The translations under genes were made by a program, and so were the position numbers. 64,000 bases of DNA from Phoronis australis (Eukaryota; Phoronida; Phoronidae): positions 255,407 to 319,406 of the forward strand of contig NMRA01000026.1 in NCBI GenBank assembly GCA_002633005.1, written 5' to 3'. This document shows positions 34,155-51,000 of the stretch, in pieces; position 1 is the stretch's first letter; every line of letters begins with the position of its first letter. A model generated the notes under the pieces. That model was not told the DNA's origin, did not search any database, and worked only from the letters and a program-made list of their open reading frames with translations.

Positions 34155-34724
34155 TTGATTGCTCAAGTCAACTCATTTACATCTACGCTGTACCCGAACA
34201 CCATCCACTTTTGTTTTGAACCCAATTATAAGTGGCGCCCTCTGTGGTACAATCCACTTACCACAGCTATAGACCACATACCCATACACTTGTGCACAAG
34301 TGTTGGTGAGCTAACCATACAACCTACACTGTTGGACTACGCTATCCGCAGTGCAGGTAAATATACTTTAACACACTATAGGTTTACACTTTGCATTGAC
34401 TGCAGCTCTGGTAAGAGAAGTAAGCCAGTTATAGGCCATGAACATACCTATAGTCTAGGTCATGTTACAAAAATAGGACATAAGCAAAAGGTTTGCAAGA
34501 GAAAAAATAGATCTTCAGGGTTCAATCCCAGCAAACTATCTCTTGCACCAAACCCACAACAAACTCAGCAGCCTATAAGATGTCTTTGCCAATCTTGTTT
34601 TCTCCCAGTGCCCAGTTGCATAAAACAGTCCTTACGTTCCCTATGCCTTCATTGGATTTACTTTATAATGACAATTCATTTTATCCTTATTATCATCCAC
34701 TCTTTGACTAGTGACATTTTATAA
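34155..34724 (+). CDS. Unassigned 189-codon ORF
   Basis: The longest single-frame ORF in the gene-poor region. Its middle is basic and cysteine-containing (CIDCSSGKRSK, GHKQKVCKRKNRSSG) and its C-terminus is hydrophobic (IYFIMTIHFILIIIHSL), like one membrane segment. The codon use does not look selected, no homolog comes to mind, and the start lacks special context. It could be a lineage-specific gene, a transposon remnant or chance. Confidence 0.2.
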   Translation: MIAQVNSFTSTLYPNTIHFCFEPNYKWRPLWYNPLTTAIDHIPIHLCTSVGELTIQPTLLDYAIRSAGKYTLTHYRFTLCIDCSSGKRSKPVIGHEHTYSLGHVTKIGHKQKVCKRKNRSSGFNPSKLSLAPNPQQTQQPIRCLCQSCFLPVPSCIKQSLRSLCLHWIYFIMTIHFILIIIHSLTSDIL

Positions 34725-35965
34725 TAAAATGTCAAATGCCTGAGAACTTATTTCAATGGAATGAACAAAGACTTAGTTCTTACATTGGGGGGGGGGTGCA
34801 CGGAGTAGATCTCTATTTATTTTCAACACTCAGAATTCAATTTAGTTTAATCTCAATGTGCACCAAACGCCAAAATTGTCTTAAGATATGAAAATAAAAC
34901 CTGTAGCACAAAATGGACAATCCACGTTTTCCTAACTTCCATAAAAAGTTATGGAACACATTTTCATGCAACTGGACACACAAACACAAAAATTTCTCTC
35001 ATTCAAGTAAATATTTCAAGTCACTAAGGGTTACACTTTCCTTTAATTATGGAGAAAAATTCAGCTTTATGATTGCTTTAACACTGTCATGGGCACTGAG
35101 CTCGGTAGTTACAGGGCCGTTTTCCGTTCAGCGACATTCATGCGAGATCACAAGAGCGAGAGGCTAGTGTCTTGCAAGTAAGATTTTGACCAAATTAGCA
35201 TACATTACGGTAAAAGGAAGTTGATGATGGGACACAGAATTATGGGAGTAAACCCAAACCGAGTGTCGCGCACCACCTGACGCAGCCCAGTCTATAATAT
35301 TGACTAGTTATTACTCACAAATATCAGATTTTCCCCTAAAATTCTGAGCATCACTGGTTGCATAATTAAGCAATGTTGCATCTTGTCAAAAGTAACCTAT
35401 CAAGACTAACGATACAGTTGCCATCATAAAAAATCAAGACAGTTCAACAAGTCCAAAAACAAGACAGTCCAAACAGTCCAGCAGAAAGACAAACAAGCTC
35501 AATAACTACATAACAGTAATTTCAAAATAAGCTTGACGATTACATTCTCGTCAAAATTACAAAGCACAAGCTTTTTATTAATTCTTTACCCATTTATCAT
35601 ACATTTTCCAATGACTTCCCTCTTCGTTACCCAAGTAATTTTGGTGGTGACAGTAGGCTTCATTGAAATTTTCTGTATCAGTGGTTCAAAATAACGGCTC
35701 TCCCTGGGTTTTAAAGAGACACCATCGGAGAGAAAAATGTATCTTTTTAAATCAGCTCCATGATGAATGCAAGCTCAATACTTTAGGAGTTGATACTGAT
35801 GACTTTGCTTCCAAAGCTAAACCCCACTCGGCAGGTAGACAAGTATTTGAACTAACCTCAAGTTGGGAGAATTGATGATTCATAAAAAAATTGCTACAGA
35901 GTTGATTGTTTCAAAGCTCTGGTCAAACCTAATAACTCATATTCCGCCTTACAATAATCTCATAC

Positions 35966-36130
35966 ATAGGTGATTTCAGGGGGGGGGGGTCATGAGGGTA
36001 CAGACACCCCATTTTTCCTTTTAATTTAGTGCTCTCAAATCTAGAATTTTCAAATTGTTGACTTGGAAAACCCCTTTTAAAAAAAATTTGATGCGACCCC
36101 CTTTCAATAATCCTGGATCTGCCCCTGTCG
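35966..36130. repeat. Diverged R3-like dispersed element
   Basis: The block runs from GGTGATTTCAGGGGGGGGGG to AATAATCCTGGATCTGCCCC. The end matches the CCTGGATCCGCC terminus of the R3 copies listed below, in weaker form. It is non-coding and lies just beyond the C1orf53 stop, so it may be within that gene's 3' UTR. Confidence 0.45.
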
Positions 36131-36280
36131 AAAATATATTTCTTGTCTTAAAACCGAGCGTGCCGCTTTAACAAAAAGATGCTCTAACAACACAACTAGT
36201 GCCCTCTCCAGTCTATCACAGTCACCAGCATTCACAGTCAGATTACATGAGATTTCAATGGACCAAAGAACCAGTCAGGT

Positions 36281-40430
<4,150 letters not shown>

Positions 40431-40525
40431 TCTCCAAGTTAATAATCCAGTTACTGGAGACACAAATTGTCGAGTTGCGACGGCAGCAAAACACCCCCGA
40501 TCACGTTCTTCATGTTTAAAATTCC

Positions 40526-42016
40526 CTGAAATGATCGTAGAATTACTCAGAGAAGCAAGCTAAACCTAGCCTTGGTACAAAAGCTGCATACTAAATATAC
40601 ACAGTGGTACCTAGTTGTATTTTTATGATAGTCTTGATACAGCTAGCTGGCTGGCAAGCTAAACCCAACCACCAATTGTTTGGATAACGGTATTGGATAG
40701 TTGATATTAAAAACTGTCAGTGAACAAGCAACATAATATCCACTAGGTGGTGATGATGATTCAGCCAAGGTAACTCAATAACATCAGAACAAATTAAAAA
40801 TAGGTCACCAGCAGACACAAACAGTTCCACGTTAAATGAAAAGCTGAGTTTTGATGTTGAGTCACACACACACACACAACGAGCTAGGTAGACTAGCTAG
40901 ACACTACTGTCTACACCGTCTGACCCAGTAACTAGGTAGATAGATAGGTTTGCATCTGCTTGAACAACAAAATTGAGAACTTACATAATTATGCCCCTCG
41001 TAAGATCAGTCACAGAGCTAAAGTACAAAGGCAGACCTCGTAAACAAGTACACAAGTAGGCTCAACAATCAACAGTAATCAAGAGTTACTAGAGAGTGGA
41101 CCATTAGCTCACATTATCCTTTGAATCCACTGTCACGTAATATACATATACATGTTAACAAACCCACACGATGAAACCACCGTTTTCCGTTACAGTCGAC
41201 CACTTACATAACTGTCATTGCCAGATGTGAGCAAATGTCAGCCGCTACAGTCGGAAGATCGTCATATCCTTCACGCCTATGGAACGTGACATCTCACAAC
41301 GTTACGTATGTGATCTGAGTCTGACGGTAAACGAAAATGACACACGATATGTTTATTGATCAGCAACGAACGTTAGTGGCAGGTCCGACAGGCGAGACTT
41401 CTACAATTTTAAGTTGCGACTGATTTCGAGATTGACCTCAGGTTGAACCCAGGTTTCCGCCAAGTTTCAAGTCGCTCGCAAAAAATACTGTCTGTGGTAT
41501 AATCCCAAGAGAATCTCTACATCCACGTTAACCAGAACACGCAAAGAAATCTACAAGACGACCACAAACAGAGCAGTACTCAAGCCAAGGCTCAGCTGAC
41601 TGTCTTCACGATCCAAGCTCATGAGAAAGTTCAAGGTCGTCAACTTTTAATTAAAATANTAGTATATACCGTTGCACACAAGAGGAGAAGAACTCTGCGA
41701 AATGCGGTAAAATCTCATCAAATGTGGACGCAATATGGCCCACGAGTGAATTTATATTTTTCATTTTTTCATAAATAAAATGGGTAGCACCAAATAAAAG
41801 CGTTCCTTTTTTTAAGATCTGTACCATAGATACTGTCAGATAATGTTTCTGTGACATTTTGAACATTTGCAACAATATTGAAAGCCTTTTAATATTGAAA
41901 AAGACCCAAGTTTAGCAGTTTGTACAAATTTGACGGGATTTTACCGATGAGCTCTGTCTTATTACTTTTGACAGAAACATCTGTACTCTACAGCTTCTCT
42001 TTCACCATTGTTCCAG
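40526..42016. other. Interval between the C1orf53 and centlein-like genes, with a single N
   Basis: No coding exon is certain here. The two genes are divergent, so promoters of both could lie in this 1.5 kb. A (CA)n run lies near 40863-40878. The lone N at 41659 marks an assembly join. A stretch directly before 42017 stays open in the right frame for some 45 bp, but shows no convincing upstream exon border. Confidence 0.5.
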
Positions 42017-45000
42017 TCCTAAACCCAAAAGAAAGAGGATACCCAGAGCTACCCCTAAAGACCTGCAGAAGGAACAAAATTTTGAAGCCCTGTGGAACGA
42101 GTTGACCCACTTTAAGAGTGAAAGCAAGAACTTAGCTGTAGAAAAGTATGTATAGTCATCTTCACCCTCATAAATGCTAGGTTGTAAATAGATAAGTTGC
42201 TTGATTTCTCCCATTTTTGCCAGTGTTTGATTTTGTTCATTTTACTTGCCTAAGTAACTTTCTAAAACCACTTTGGGGTAATGATGTAGAAACATCGTTT
42301 CTAAAATCTGTTGGTGTATTTACACCAACAACCAACCTATTTACATTCCTATTTACATTCAGTGGCAATGTGAATAGGCTAGGGGTCGGTGTAAATAGAC
42401 CAGTAGATTTTAGAAACGATGTTACTGTAAGGCTGGACTCAACTTGTACCTTTCTAAGAAATATTTTCTAGCTTTTGAAGAGCTGGGGAAAATGTTTTTG
42501 ACTAAATCGAAACAATCATTTGGCCTGCATAGGTCTTCAGACTTTTGGGTTGAAAGTAGGGCTGTTGGAAAAGAGGCTTCTCTGCTTGTCATGCATACAC
42601 TGTTAAGGATTTGAGGATGAAAATGGCGTGGAAAATACAGTACAAGACAAATGTGATCAAACAATATACTGTTTTCCTGTCACGACAGCTAATTCTGCTA
42701 TCGGTTATAACTATTACGAGACAAAATGTCTGAGTCACCTTGCTAACTTTCCTGTTAATTCCCCTTTATTGTTGGTCAAGAAAAAGATAACGCTGACGAT
42801 GAATTTGGCTTCCACCTAGCTATCGTGACGGGGATTCCAGGGTCGTTCTGTCTGAATACATTTGGCTTGCACGTTATGTAACCTGCTGTAAACACACTGC
42901 ATGTTTGTAGGATGAACCTGGAAGAGGAATTGGACAGCTTGCGAGTGCGAGAGAGTCAGGACGCCGCTACAATTCATGAGCTGAAGTTGTGTTTAGAGCA
43001 AGAGAAGGAAGGTAGGGTGTGCGCCGTGGAAACCTGGGCGTCATGGGCTCGTATGGAAATTATTGGGGACCTCGGACATATTTACCTTCTGCAAACTCTG
43101 TACGTCTGGTTTAATTGCCTTGACATCACTTTGCACTTCCCCGCCGTCTCTAGTTTCAAAGCGCATCACCCGGTCACCCCTTCTGTTGACTTATGAATTT
43201 TCTCTTCATCACTTTTCGGGGGATGCTATGTCTCCATAATGCCCCTGAAACTACAAAGTCATGCTGTTTGACAAAATAAATTGCATACTGAAATAAAAGC
43301 AAGTATCTGAAGTCTGTTATGGTACTTCGTGTTAAATTTGAAAATTATTTTTTAAGTCGAGTTTTATTAATTCGTTTCTAACTTTTTACCTCACTCTGTT
43401 AAAGAACTGCAATACTTATTGACAAACCTTGAGGAGAAGGACAGAGAGAGGACATCCAAGGAATTTCTTCAACAAGAAAATGACAAGTTAAACATGAAGG
43501 TAGCGTAATTTCATTATTACATTCCATAAACTGCATTCTCTCAGCGCTTACAGGCCATCTTTTTTTCCAGCATAGAACTGCCATTAATTTTGCTTTGCTT
43601 GCCGAGATTTGCCACATTTCATGGTTTTTCGATTTCTTGCCCTGTCTGTTACCTTGGATTCTGTTTTAGGGGTTCATTTTATTGCAACTATTTTCCATGG
43701 CAAATGATGTATTGAAGTACAGTTCATTGCTGTATTGAGAGGTATGTGAAACATAAATTATACTACTTAGTGTTGGCAACCAACTTAGCTCTGTTTGGGG
43801 TATTCCAGATAAAGGACCAACTACACTCCATTCAACAGCTGGAAGACAAAGTGACTCAACTTGAAGGTGACAATGAAAGGCTACACGATGACAGGAGGTT
43901 ACTATTTAGGCTTTTGTCACTGGCTGGTTCCAGCCTTAACACTTGATGTTATGATGACTACCTGTTTGGGCTGGAAATCTCTTTTTCTAGGGGTGTGGCT
44001 TAGTGATGTATGTAAGCTAAAAGTCTCATTTGACGATTGGTCAAGGCAGCTACTAGGTAAAAGTTCAAGTTTATACTCTGGCCAATGAGAAGACGTTATT
44101 ACAAGAGGCATGGATATACTGTTGACTGACATGAGAGGCGTGGCAATAGGCAATCTCAAGCGTGGAGAGTCTCTAAAATTAAGGCCCACCCCTGAAACTT
44201 TGAAATTTTCACTTTAAACATCCATGTCAATTTCAGCAGTACGTTCCTATATTTGGTCAAGAAATGGCCACTTTTAGAAGTGCGTTCCAATATTTGGTCA
44301 AGAAATAGTTTTGTACTGAGGGTGGCGTGGAGATGTTTTTTTGCCTCATGAGCTGTGCAAAAATGGTGAATTCATTGCATGAGCCAATCAAATGTTTGGG
44401 TAAACACCCATCTACGAGATTTCATAAAGTTCATTTAACGCCCACTCCATGGTTATTAAATTTCCCATTATAAGTTCCCTGAACATTGACTCAGACAAGT
44501 GCAGTGGTTAGTTTATGACCAGTAGAGAATCGGTGTTTTTGTGACTTTGTCAGGTCGTTGAGGTCAGAGGTCAATAATCTTAAGCAAGTGGAATCTCACA
44601 AGAGGATCGAATTGGCGGACTTAAAGGCTGAAGTTACCAGGTGTGTCTTCACAGTGTGGCATCCAACTAGAGAGGTCATTCTTATTCTTAAAGCCACACG
44701 TACCGTTGGTTACTAGGTCAAGGTCAAAAATGCTGAATTCATGCTACAATAAGGGACCATTCTTAAGTGTCGTCATTTTCTTGTTGTGTAGGTAATGAAC
44801 AGTTTTGCGACCCCTAGCCTTCTCTTAAAAGTGTACAAATGTTGTCCTTGGTTGCTTAAACCTGTCAGCCATTATTAAGCTGCCAGGGTGTTCTAGGTTA
44901 AGAACTATGGGGATAATGATATAGCAAAACTGGCGATAATAGCAAATGATCCCAAGTCAAGTTTGAGGTGGATGCTGGATGGACAAATAACCGTTCGCAT

Positions 45001-48000
45001 TATGTGTTATTTGTGAATCCATAAACATGCTTAGAGAAAGCAAAATTTTTGTGAAAATAGCTGGATTCGATGTTCACATCCCACTGCGTGTGGGATGTGT
45101 TTGTGGCTGTGACATTGATTTACGTGTGAATATGATATTGTTCTGCAACTCTGCTTCAATCAATCTCACTAAATAATTTCATCCAGTTAGTGAGTCAATT
45201 ATGATGGAAATTTTGTGAGAAACAATTGAGTACTTACACTAAATAGACTGCTTGTGGCTTTCCCAATAGATGAGGGAAAATCATCATCTCACTGCATAAC
45301 ATTGCCCAAGCTCTGCAGTCTTGCATGTGGAGAACCAGCATGAGGCCTAACAGACCTCAGCCGAAATACCACTGTTCAGTATCAGGTTATCACCATGACA
45401 GCAAAGGAAGTGGGACAAACGTCCACCTTCCTTCGTATCTCGCAAAAGGTCTGTTGAACGTTTTTGAAGGTCAATGGCTGGGGTCATGCTCAGAATGATG
45501 GTTAGGTGGACTTTCAGTCATGTGATGAAGTTCCCCGTCTTGAGCCACGTTATATTTGGTCATAAATGTCAGAATGAGGGTAGTGATCTGCGTCACATGA
45601 CTCCCTGTCCACTTAACCACATTAGGAGGACGACTGCAGGCACTGATGGTCAGAAATGTTCAATTTATTGTTAGTAATCGATTGTGTCTCATGAAATTCG
45701 CCCGATATCTGACTCCAATAAGTTGTGTGTTTCTACAGTTTTGAGCACTGAATAGCGCAGTGATAGTGCAAATAAGTCATTAATCTGTGTTGGTCTTTGG
45801 GTTATTTGCTATGAGTGTATTTTACTGTATGTTTTTATTTTTATTCGAGACTTTCCAAATAAATACTACCACTTCTGCAACTGTTTTTAGTCTAGACTTA
45901 TTCCTCAAGGTCATGGTTTATTTTTGTGTGAGTATAATCATGATTCTCACTTTTCATTGTGAAATTCTTACATTTTGGGACGTCATTGTGTAATTGCAGG
46001 TTGCAGAAACGGTTACATCGTCAACAGTTAGTGATATCTAGGAATCAGTCGAATAACCACCGACGTGTGAAGTCTGTGTCGCCTAAGAAAAGTACACCTT
46101 TGGTGAAAAAGGTATTGTCTCACACCTGTGAGAAACCGTTTGCCAGTGTTGACTGGACTTTTTTAGATTGTTTATGCGATTTCAATGGAAGTTGAAGACA
46201 CACAATCCTCTGGAAGAAAGATTGTTGCAAGTACGCAAAACTTAAAGATGAGGATGTTTTGTTTGTTACATCTCGTCTTGTCTTTCTAGTACTTGTAAGT
46301 TTATTAACTAACTGCGCATTACTTAACAGCGTAACGTTTAATCTATGACGTCATTGTTTACAGAGCCTTTCCACGCCGGTTTCCTGTGTGGAACAACCAA
46401 GGGTGAAATTTTGCTTTGAATTGTGTTCTTTTATTTAAGTTTTATTAATGATTTACAATTTTTTCTACTTGGATGTCTGTCCACATTCTGTTTCTAAAAT
46501 ATGTGTCTTGCTTAAATTTTAACTTTAATAAGAAACGGACATCTTAAATTTCATGTTACTGCTGTTTGCTACCTTCGTACGACTCCACATGATAAACGTT
46601 GTCAAAATTTTATAATTCTCATCAATGACACCAGTGGCAGATTTAGAGGGGGGCCAAGGGGGCCATGGCCCTCCCTAAAATTCTCCAAGATTGCGTTGGG
46701 CAGTTCGGGACTGCCAATGTCTGACAGGCAAAATTCTGGCTAATACTCCGCCCTGGCCCCCCCTAACTCAAAATCCTGGATCCGCCCATGGACGCACCTT
46801 TTTCTTCCAAGTAATTAGATAAATCATTACCTTGGAAATTGGTTGACGTCTTCATCAGTTATGTCTTCCAATAGGTGGCACTGCAGACTGTAGTGCATTT
46901 TACAGAGTACGTATGTGGTGAATGTCCTCATTTTTACTTGACACAGCTTTGCCGTCTGCTTAATTTTGTTGTATTTATGTAATGAGAACTGTTTGTGATT
47001 AAGCAGACGACAACGTCTACGAGCATACTGAGATGAGAGTCATTACTTAAAGTAAGATGGTGTTTCAGTTGTCTAAAGAACCTAGCAAGGCAGACGTTGG
47101 TCGTCTTTCTACGGTAATTCTTTGTACAGTGCAGATGGAAAACTGAAAAACTAAACCTTAGTGTTATGTAGGGCCGTATCACCAAGCCTGTGCATTCAGC
47201 CAAATATATGCAATACTTTAACTCTGTCAGTAAAAGTACTGACAGTAGAAAGTCCATGAACTTTGGTTTTGCCTTGATATCAATCTGTCATTGATTAGGT
47301 CACGTGACCATGTCTTCTTTAGCAAAAAGGAAAGGACAAATTCATAGCAGACGGCATCCCTAATTTTATCAAATTTCATTCATTAAATATTCAAGATGAA
47401 ATTTCAAAAACACTGACAGTTTTCCAAATTGGTATTTTGGTTTCGTTAGTTTTATGCAAATTTCATGCTTTCAAACAAGATTCGTAAAAGTCCAAGTACC
47501 TGTATTTGGTAGCTCCTCTTCCTAAGTAGATCATTTTGTAACAGAAGTTCTAACAGCGTTTCTAAAGTAAAGCACAGTATGTCAAAGTCACATTTGAATC
47601 CAATCAGTCATCTCTAAGACACGTTTTTGCCAAATTTGGACATTTTTCTCGGGTTGTACTTAAGCTTCGTATCCTCAAGATCTATAGAGAATTTTTTGAA
47701 CGATGCAACGTGACGATTGCGATTGTCGTAATTGTGTGAATATGGTGTTGCAGTACAAGCGAAAGCTGAACCGGTCAATAGAACAGATGAGTGCCATATT
47801 TGACGAGTTTGACAACAAAGACTGGGAGGAGCTTAGTGCCAGTACCTCAGACAGGTAACAAGAGATTGTTAAAGCCACAAAACGTGTGCTCTTAGAACCA
47901 CAGAATAAAATTTACTTTTTCTGCAATATCTGATGTTACAAACTGAGTTTCGAACTAGATCATCTAAATTTGTCTGAGCTTGTTTGATATCAGAGTTGGG

Positions 48001-51000
48001 AAGTAATTTTCAGGCAGGAGCAAGTCCTCAATTGTGCACTGACTTGTGGGAAGTGTTGCTGAGATATCCTAATAACACACATAGTGCACCAAATGGTACT
48101 TTATTGTATGTTTACCCTTTAGCCTATGGAGTAACATACTGCGGGCTTGGGAAGACATCAGTGGAGACTAAAACCATACTAGACCGTGGTTTTTAAAGTT
48201 CCGTGCAATGCCATTCCGTTCCTTAATACGTGTGATAAAACCATGAATTGAATCATAGTGGAGCTCTTTGATTGTTACATTGGGAAAATCCATCATCGCA
48301 AACTTTATGTAAGTTTGGCTTGACCTAATCAGTGTTGAGTGAGACTTCAATAGTTTTTCAGAGAACGTGTAAAAACATTGCTACCTAATTCTAAGTACTA
48401 TGTATATCTGGTAAAAATCCAACATCGTTGCTAGGGATTCTGGCGACAGCGATATTGACAGTACTAACAGCTTGGGAGAGCGTATTGTCAAGACTGCTGT
48501 CTATAGGCAACCTGTGACCAGCTCACCCAAGAAGGTGGAGCCCCCTATTGGAGACTCTAGTCCAATCAGTGATATTGACAGTGGGTCTGACTACAAAAAA
48601 GGTATTTGTTTTAATGAAATATTTAAGTCATGCACAGCATTGCTGTCACCTGCAAAGACTGTTTTTGAATCGAAAATGAAATATTTTTGTTTATTTTAGG
48701 ATTTCATGATGGACCAAGCGGTGTTCAGTAATTGTTTTGGGGGTTAAATTTATTAGGTTAACAAAGGAGGTACTTATCTAAGCCTTTTTACTGCTGCTCG
48801 ATTTCTTATGTTACAGTATTACGATTGAAGCCATTTTTCTGTGTCCTGCAAACTTTCCATGTTCACTCATTTTCTCAGGGCTTAGCATTTTTCTCTGTCG
48901 CTCAAAATAATGTGCGTACTTTCATACTTGGCCAAACTTGACTAAATGTTTTGCCAGAATTATTTGCCTGAGTTTAGTTAAACTTTTGTAGCAAAAATAT
49001 TATTTATTCAAACTTTTATCAGAGTTTAATGTCATTTTACAGTACCTAGTCACGTGTGTACTTGCGCATCAGGGAAAAAGCATCGTCTTTTCATATTTTG
49101 TTGAGATTTAGTTATGATTAAATTGGATTCTAGTGGCAAATAAGTGAATACTTAGTCGCAGTTTCAGGCACTGAAAATTTTTCAAATTTTGGCATTGTCC
49201 AGTTTTATATAATAGATTGTTCATTGTCTTTTGATGTCATGTTAAAAATATGTAAAATTAACTCACTTGGGCCCTGTCTCCCAGCGAGTGAGTTTACATA
49301 TTTTTGGACATTTTCCAGCCTATTTTGATCATTTACACTCCTTAGAATTGGTACTTGGGCAAGATCGAGCCCCATTATCTGAGACATGTTAACTTGAAAG
49401 TTTTGACTTTCAGGTATGTAGTCCTGTGTTGTATTTTTTGTAAAATGTTGACGAATTTTTAACTTTATTGAATTCATGACGATAAAGTAAGATGGAACCA
49501 ATTGAGAACATTGTTGTGATAAATTAGTTTAAAATTACCTAATTTTTTTCTCCTGAAACTCTGCTGATTTTTAGTGTGAGATGAGAATTCGTAATTTTTT
49601 TTAAAAAATTTGTATGTACATACATGACAGTTGCAGGCAAACGTGATATTGCCACGTCCCCCATAAGGGTCAACCCAGGTCGCGTGCAAAAGAAGAGGAC
49701 AGTGTACACGGCCAATCATAGCTCAGGTCAGTTGGGTCCGCTCAAACAGAGGCTGGGGTCACTGCAGGCTCAGGTGACTGCCCTTCGCACTGACCGGTCA
49801 AACTTGTCCAAGAACACTGCTGAACTTCAGCAGCAGAACGACCAGTTACAGACGGAGCTGGCAGCAACCAATCAGAGGGCAAAAATGAACAAACAGACGA
49901 TTCAGGTAGATGGCGCTATTGAAAGGTCTCAATATTGTAGAAATTGTTTTTTGGATTTAGCTCGCAAATTTAGTGTGGACAGATACATTTGATGAGCTGA
50001 CCCTTTGAAGGAGTGTGTGAAATACCTGTACTGTATGTGTGTATGTGTGTGTTAGTGCGCCACCTGTAGGTCTGGCAGCTTTGAACAGATGGTGGTTTTT
50101 CCAATTTTCTGGTGTACATATGTGTATGTACTCTGAAAGCAGGTCGTGGAAATTTGACAACTTGCTTGTCTCTTCTAATACTCCACGAGATTATTTTTGC
50201 ACACACAAAATAATAATGCACTCCTGTCCTGTTTGTGTACTGTTTGTCTATTTTCATTAATTGAATATTCTTGGTAGAAATTGACCTCTGACCTCGAGAG
50301 ACTCCAGTGTGAGAAGGACGACCTTGAGAGACAGTTAGCCATGAAGGTGCACGTTCCAGAGAGGGAGCATGATATTCGGAATACTCAGGATTGGCAAAGA
50401 ATGGAGCAAAGGTTAAAGGTCAGAGGCGGGGATATTCTGAATTATCGTTATTGTTTGATAATTGGTTTCTTCAAATTCTCAGCAGATTCTGAATATATGG
50501 TAAAAAATCCAATTAGGGGCAATCTCTCGAATTTGGGACACTGAAATTCTCACAAAAATTGAATATTCTTTGATTTTGGAATTTGGGACAAGAGCAGTTT
50601 TAGCTTCACCATATTTCTCATATTTCGGACCATGGGTTTTCAATTTACGGAGTGGGTAATTTTGCTTCTTTCAGTGATTCTTGAATTTGGGACGGCTAGT
50701 ATTGTTTACTTGTAAAATTTGGGACAAGCTCCGACCTTGAGATTTTTCAGTCTCAAATTGCAGAGTTTTTGTCGTACATTACAATAAAGTGGAATAAGTA
50801 CACGTTAAAACATTGTCAATGTTTGTAAGCCAACAAGTCACGTCTAATTTGACTGACGATATGTTAGCAGTAAATGGTCGGAATCAAAAGTTAGTATTTC
50901 TGACAAAGGTGGGTGTTTAGCAGCCACTTTAAATGTTTTACATGCACGTGTCAAAGGTAAACTTACGGTTGATTTAAATTCCAAAAGGTAAGTGAAGGAA

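Larger units (their letters stand above)
23423..36280. other. Long intergenic region, no recognised gene
   Basis: Across about 12.9 kb I find no conserved protein family. It contains the separately listed candidate exon (26550-26659), small repeats, an R1 element, the cysteine-rich short frame (31599-31802) and one long unassigned ORF (34155-34724). Other ORFs of 60-120 codons here are what chance gives in A+T-rich DNA. An (AAAC)n microsatellite lies near 31558-31580. Confidence 0.5.

Noticed and set aside
41920-42105. ORF starting MYKFDGILPM over the first centlein-like exon
   Set aside because: It reads the exon in a different frame; the frame that continues through all 18 exons is the other one.
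46934-47257. 107-codon minus-strand ORF in an intron
   Set aside because: No recognisable family and no codon or border support.
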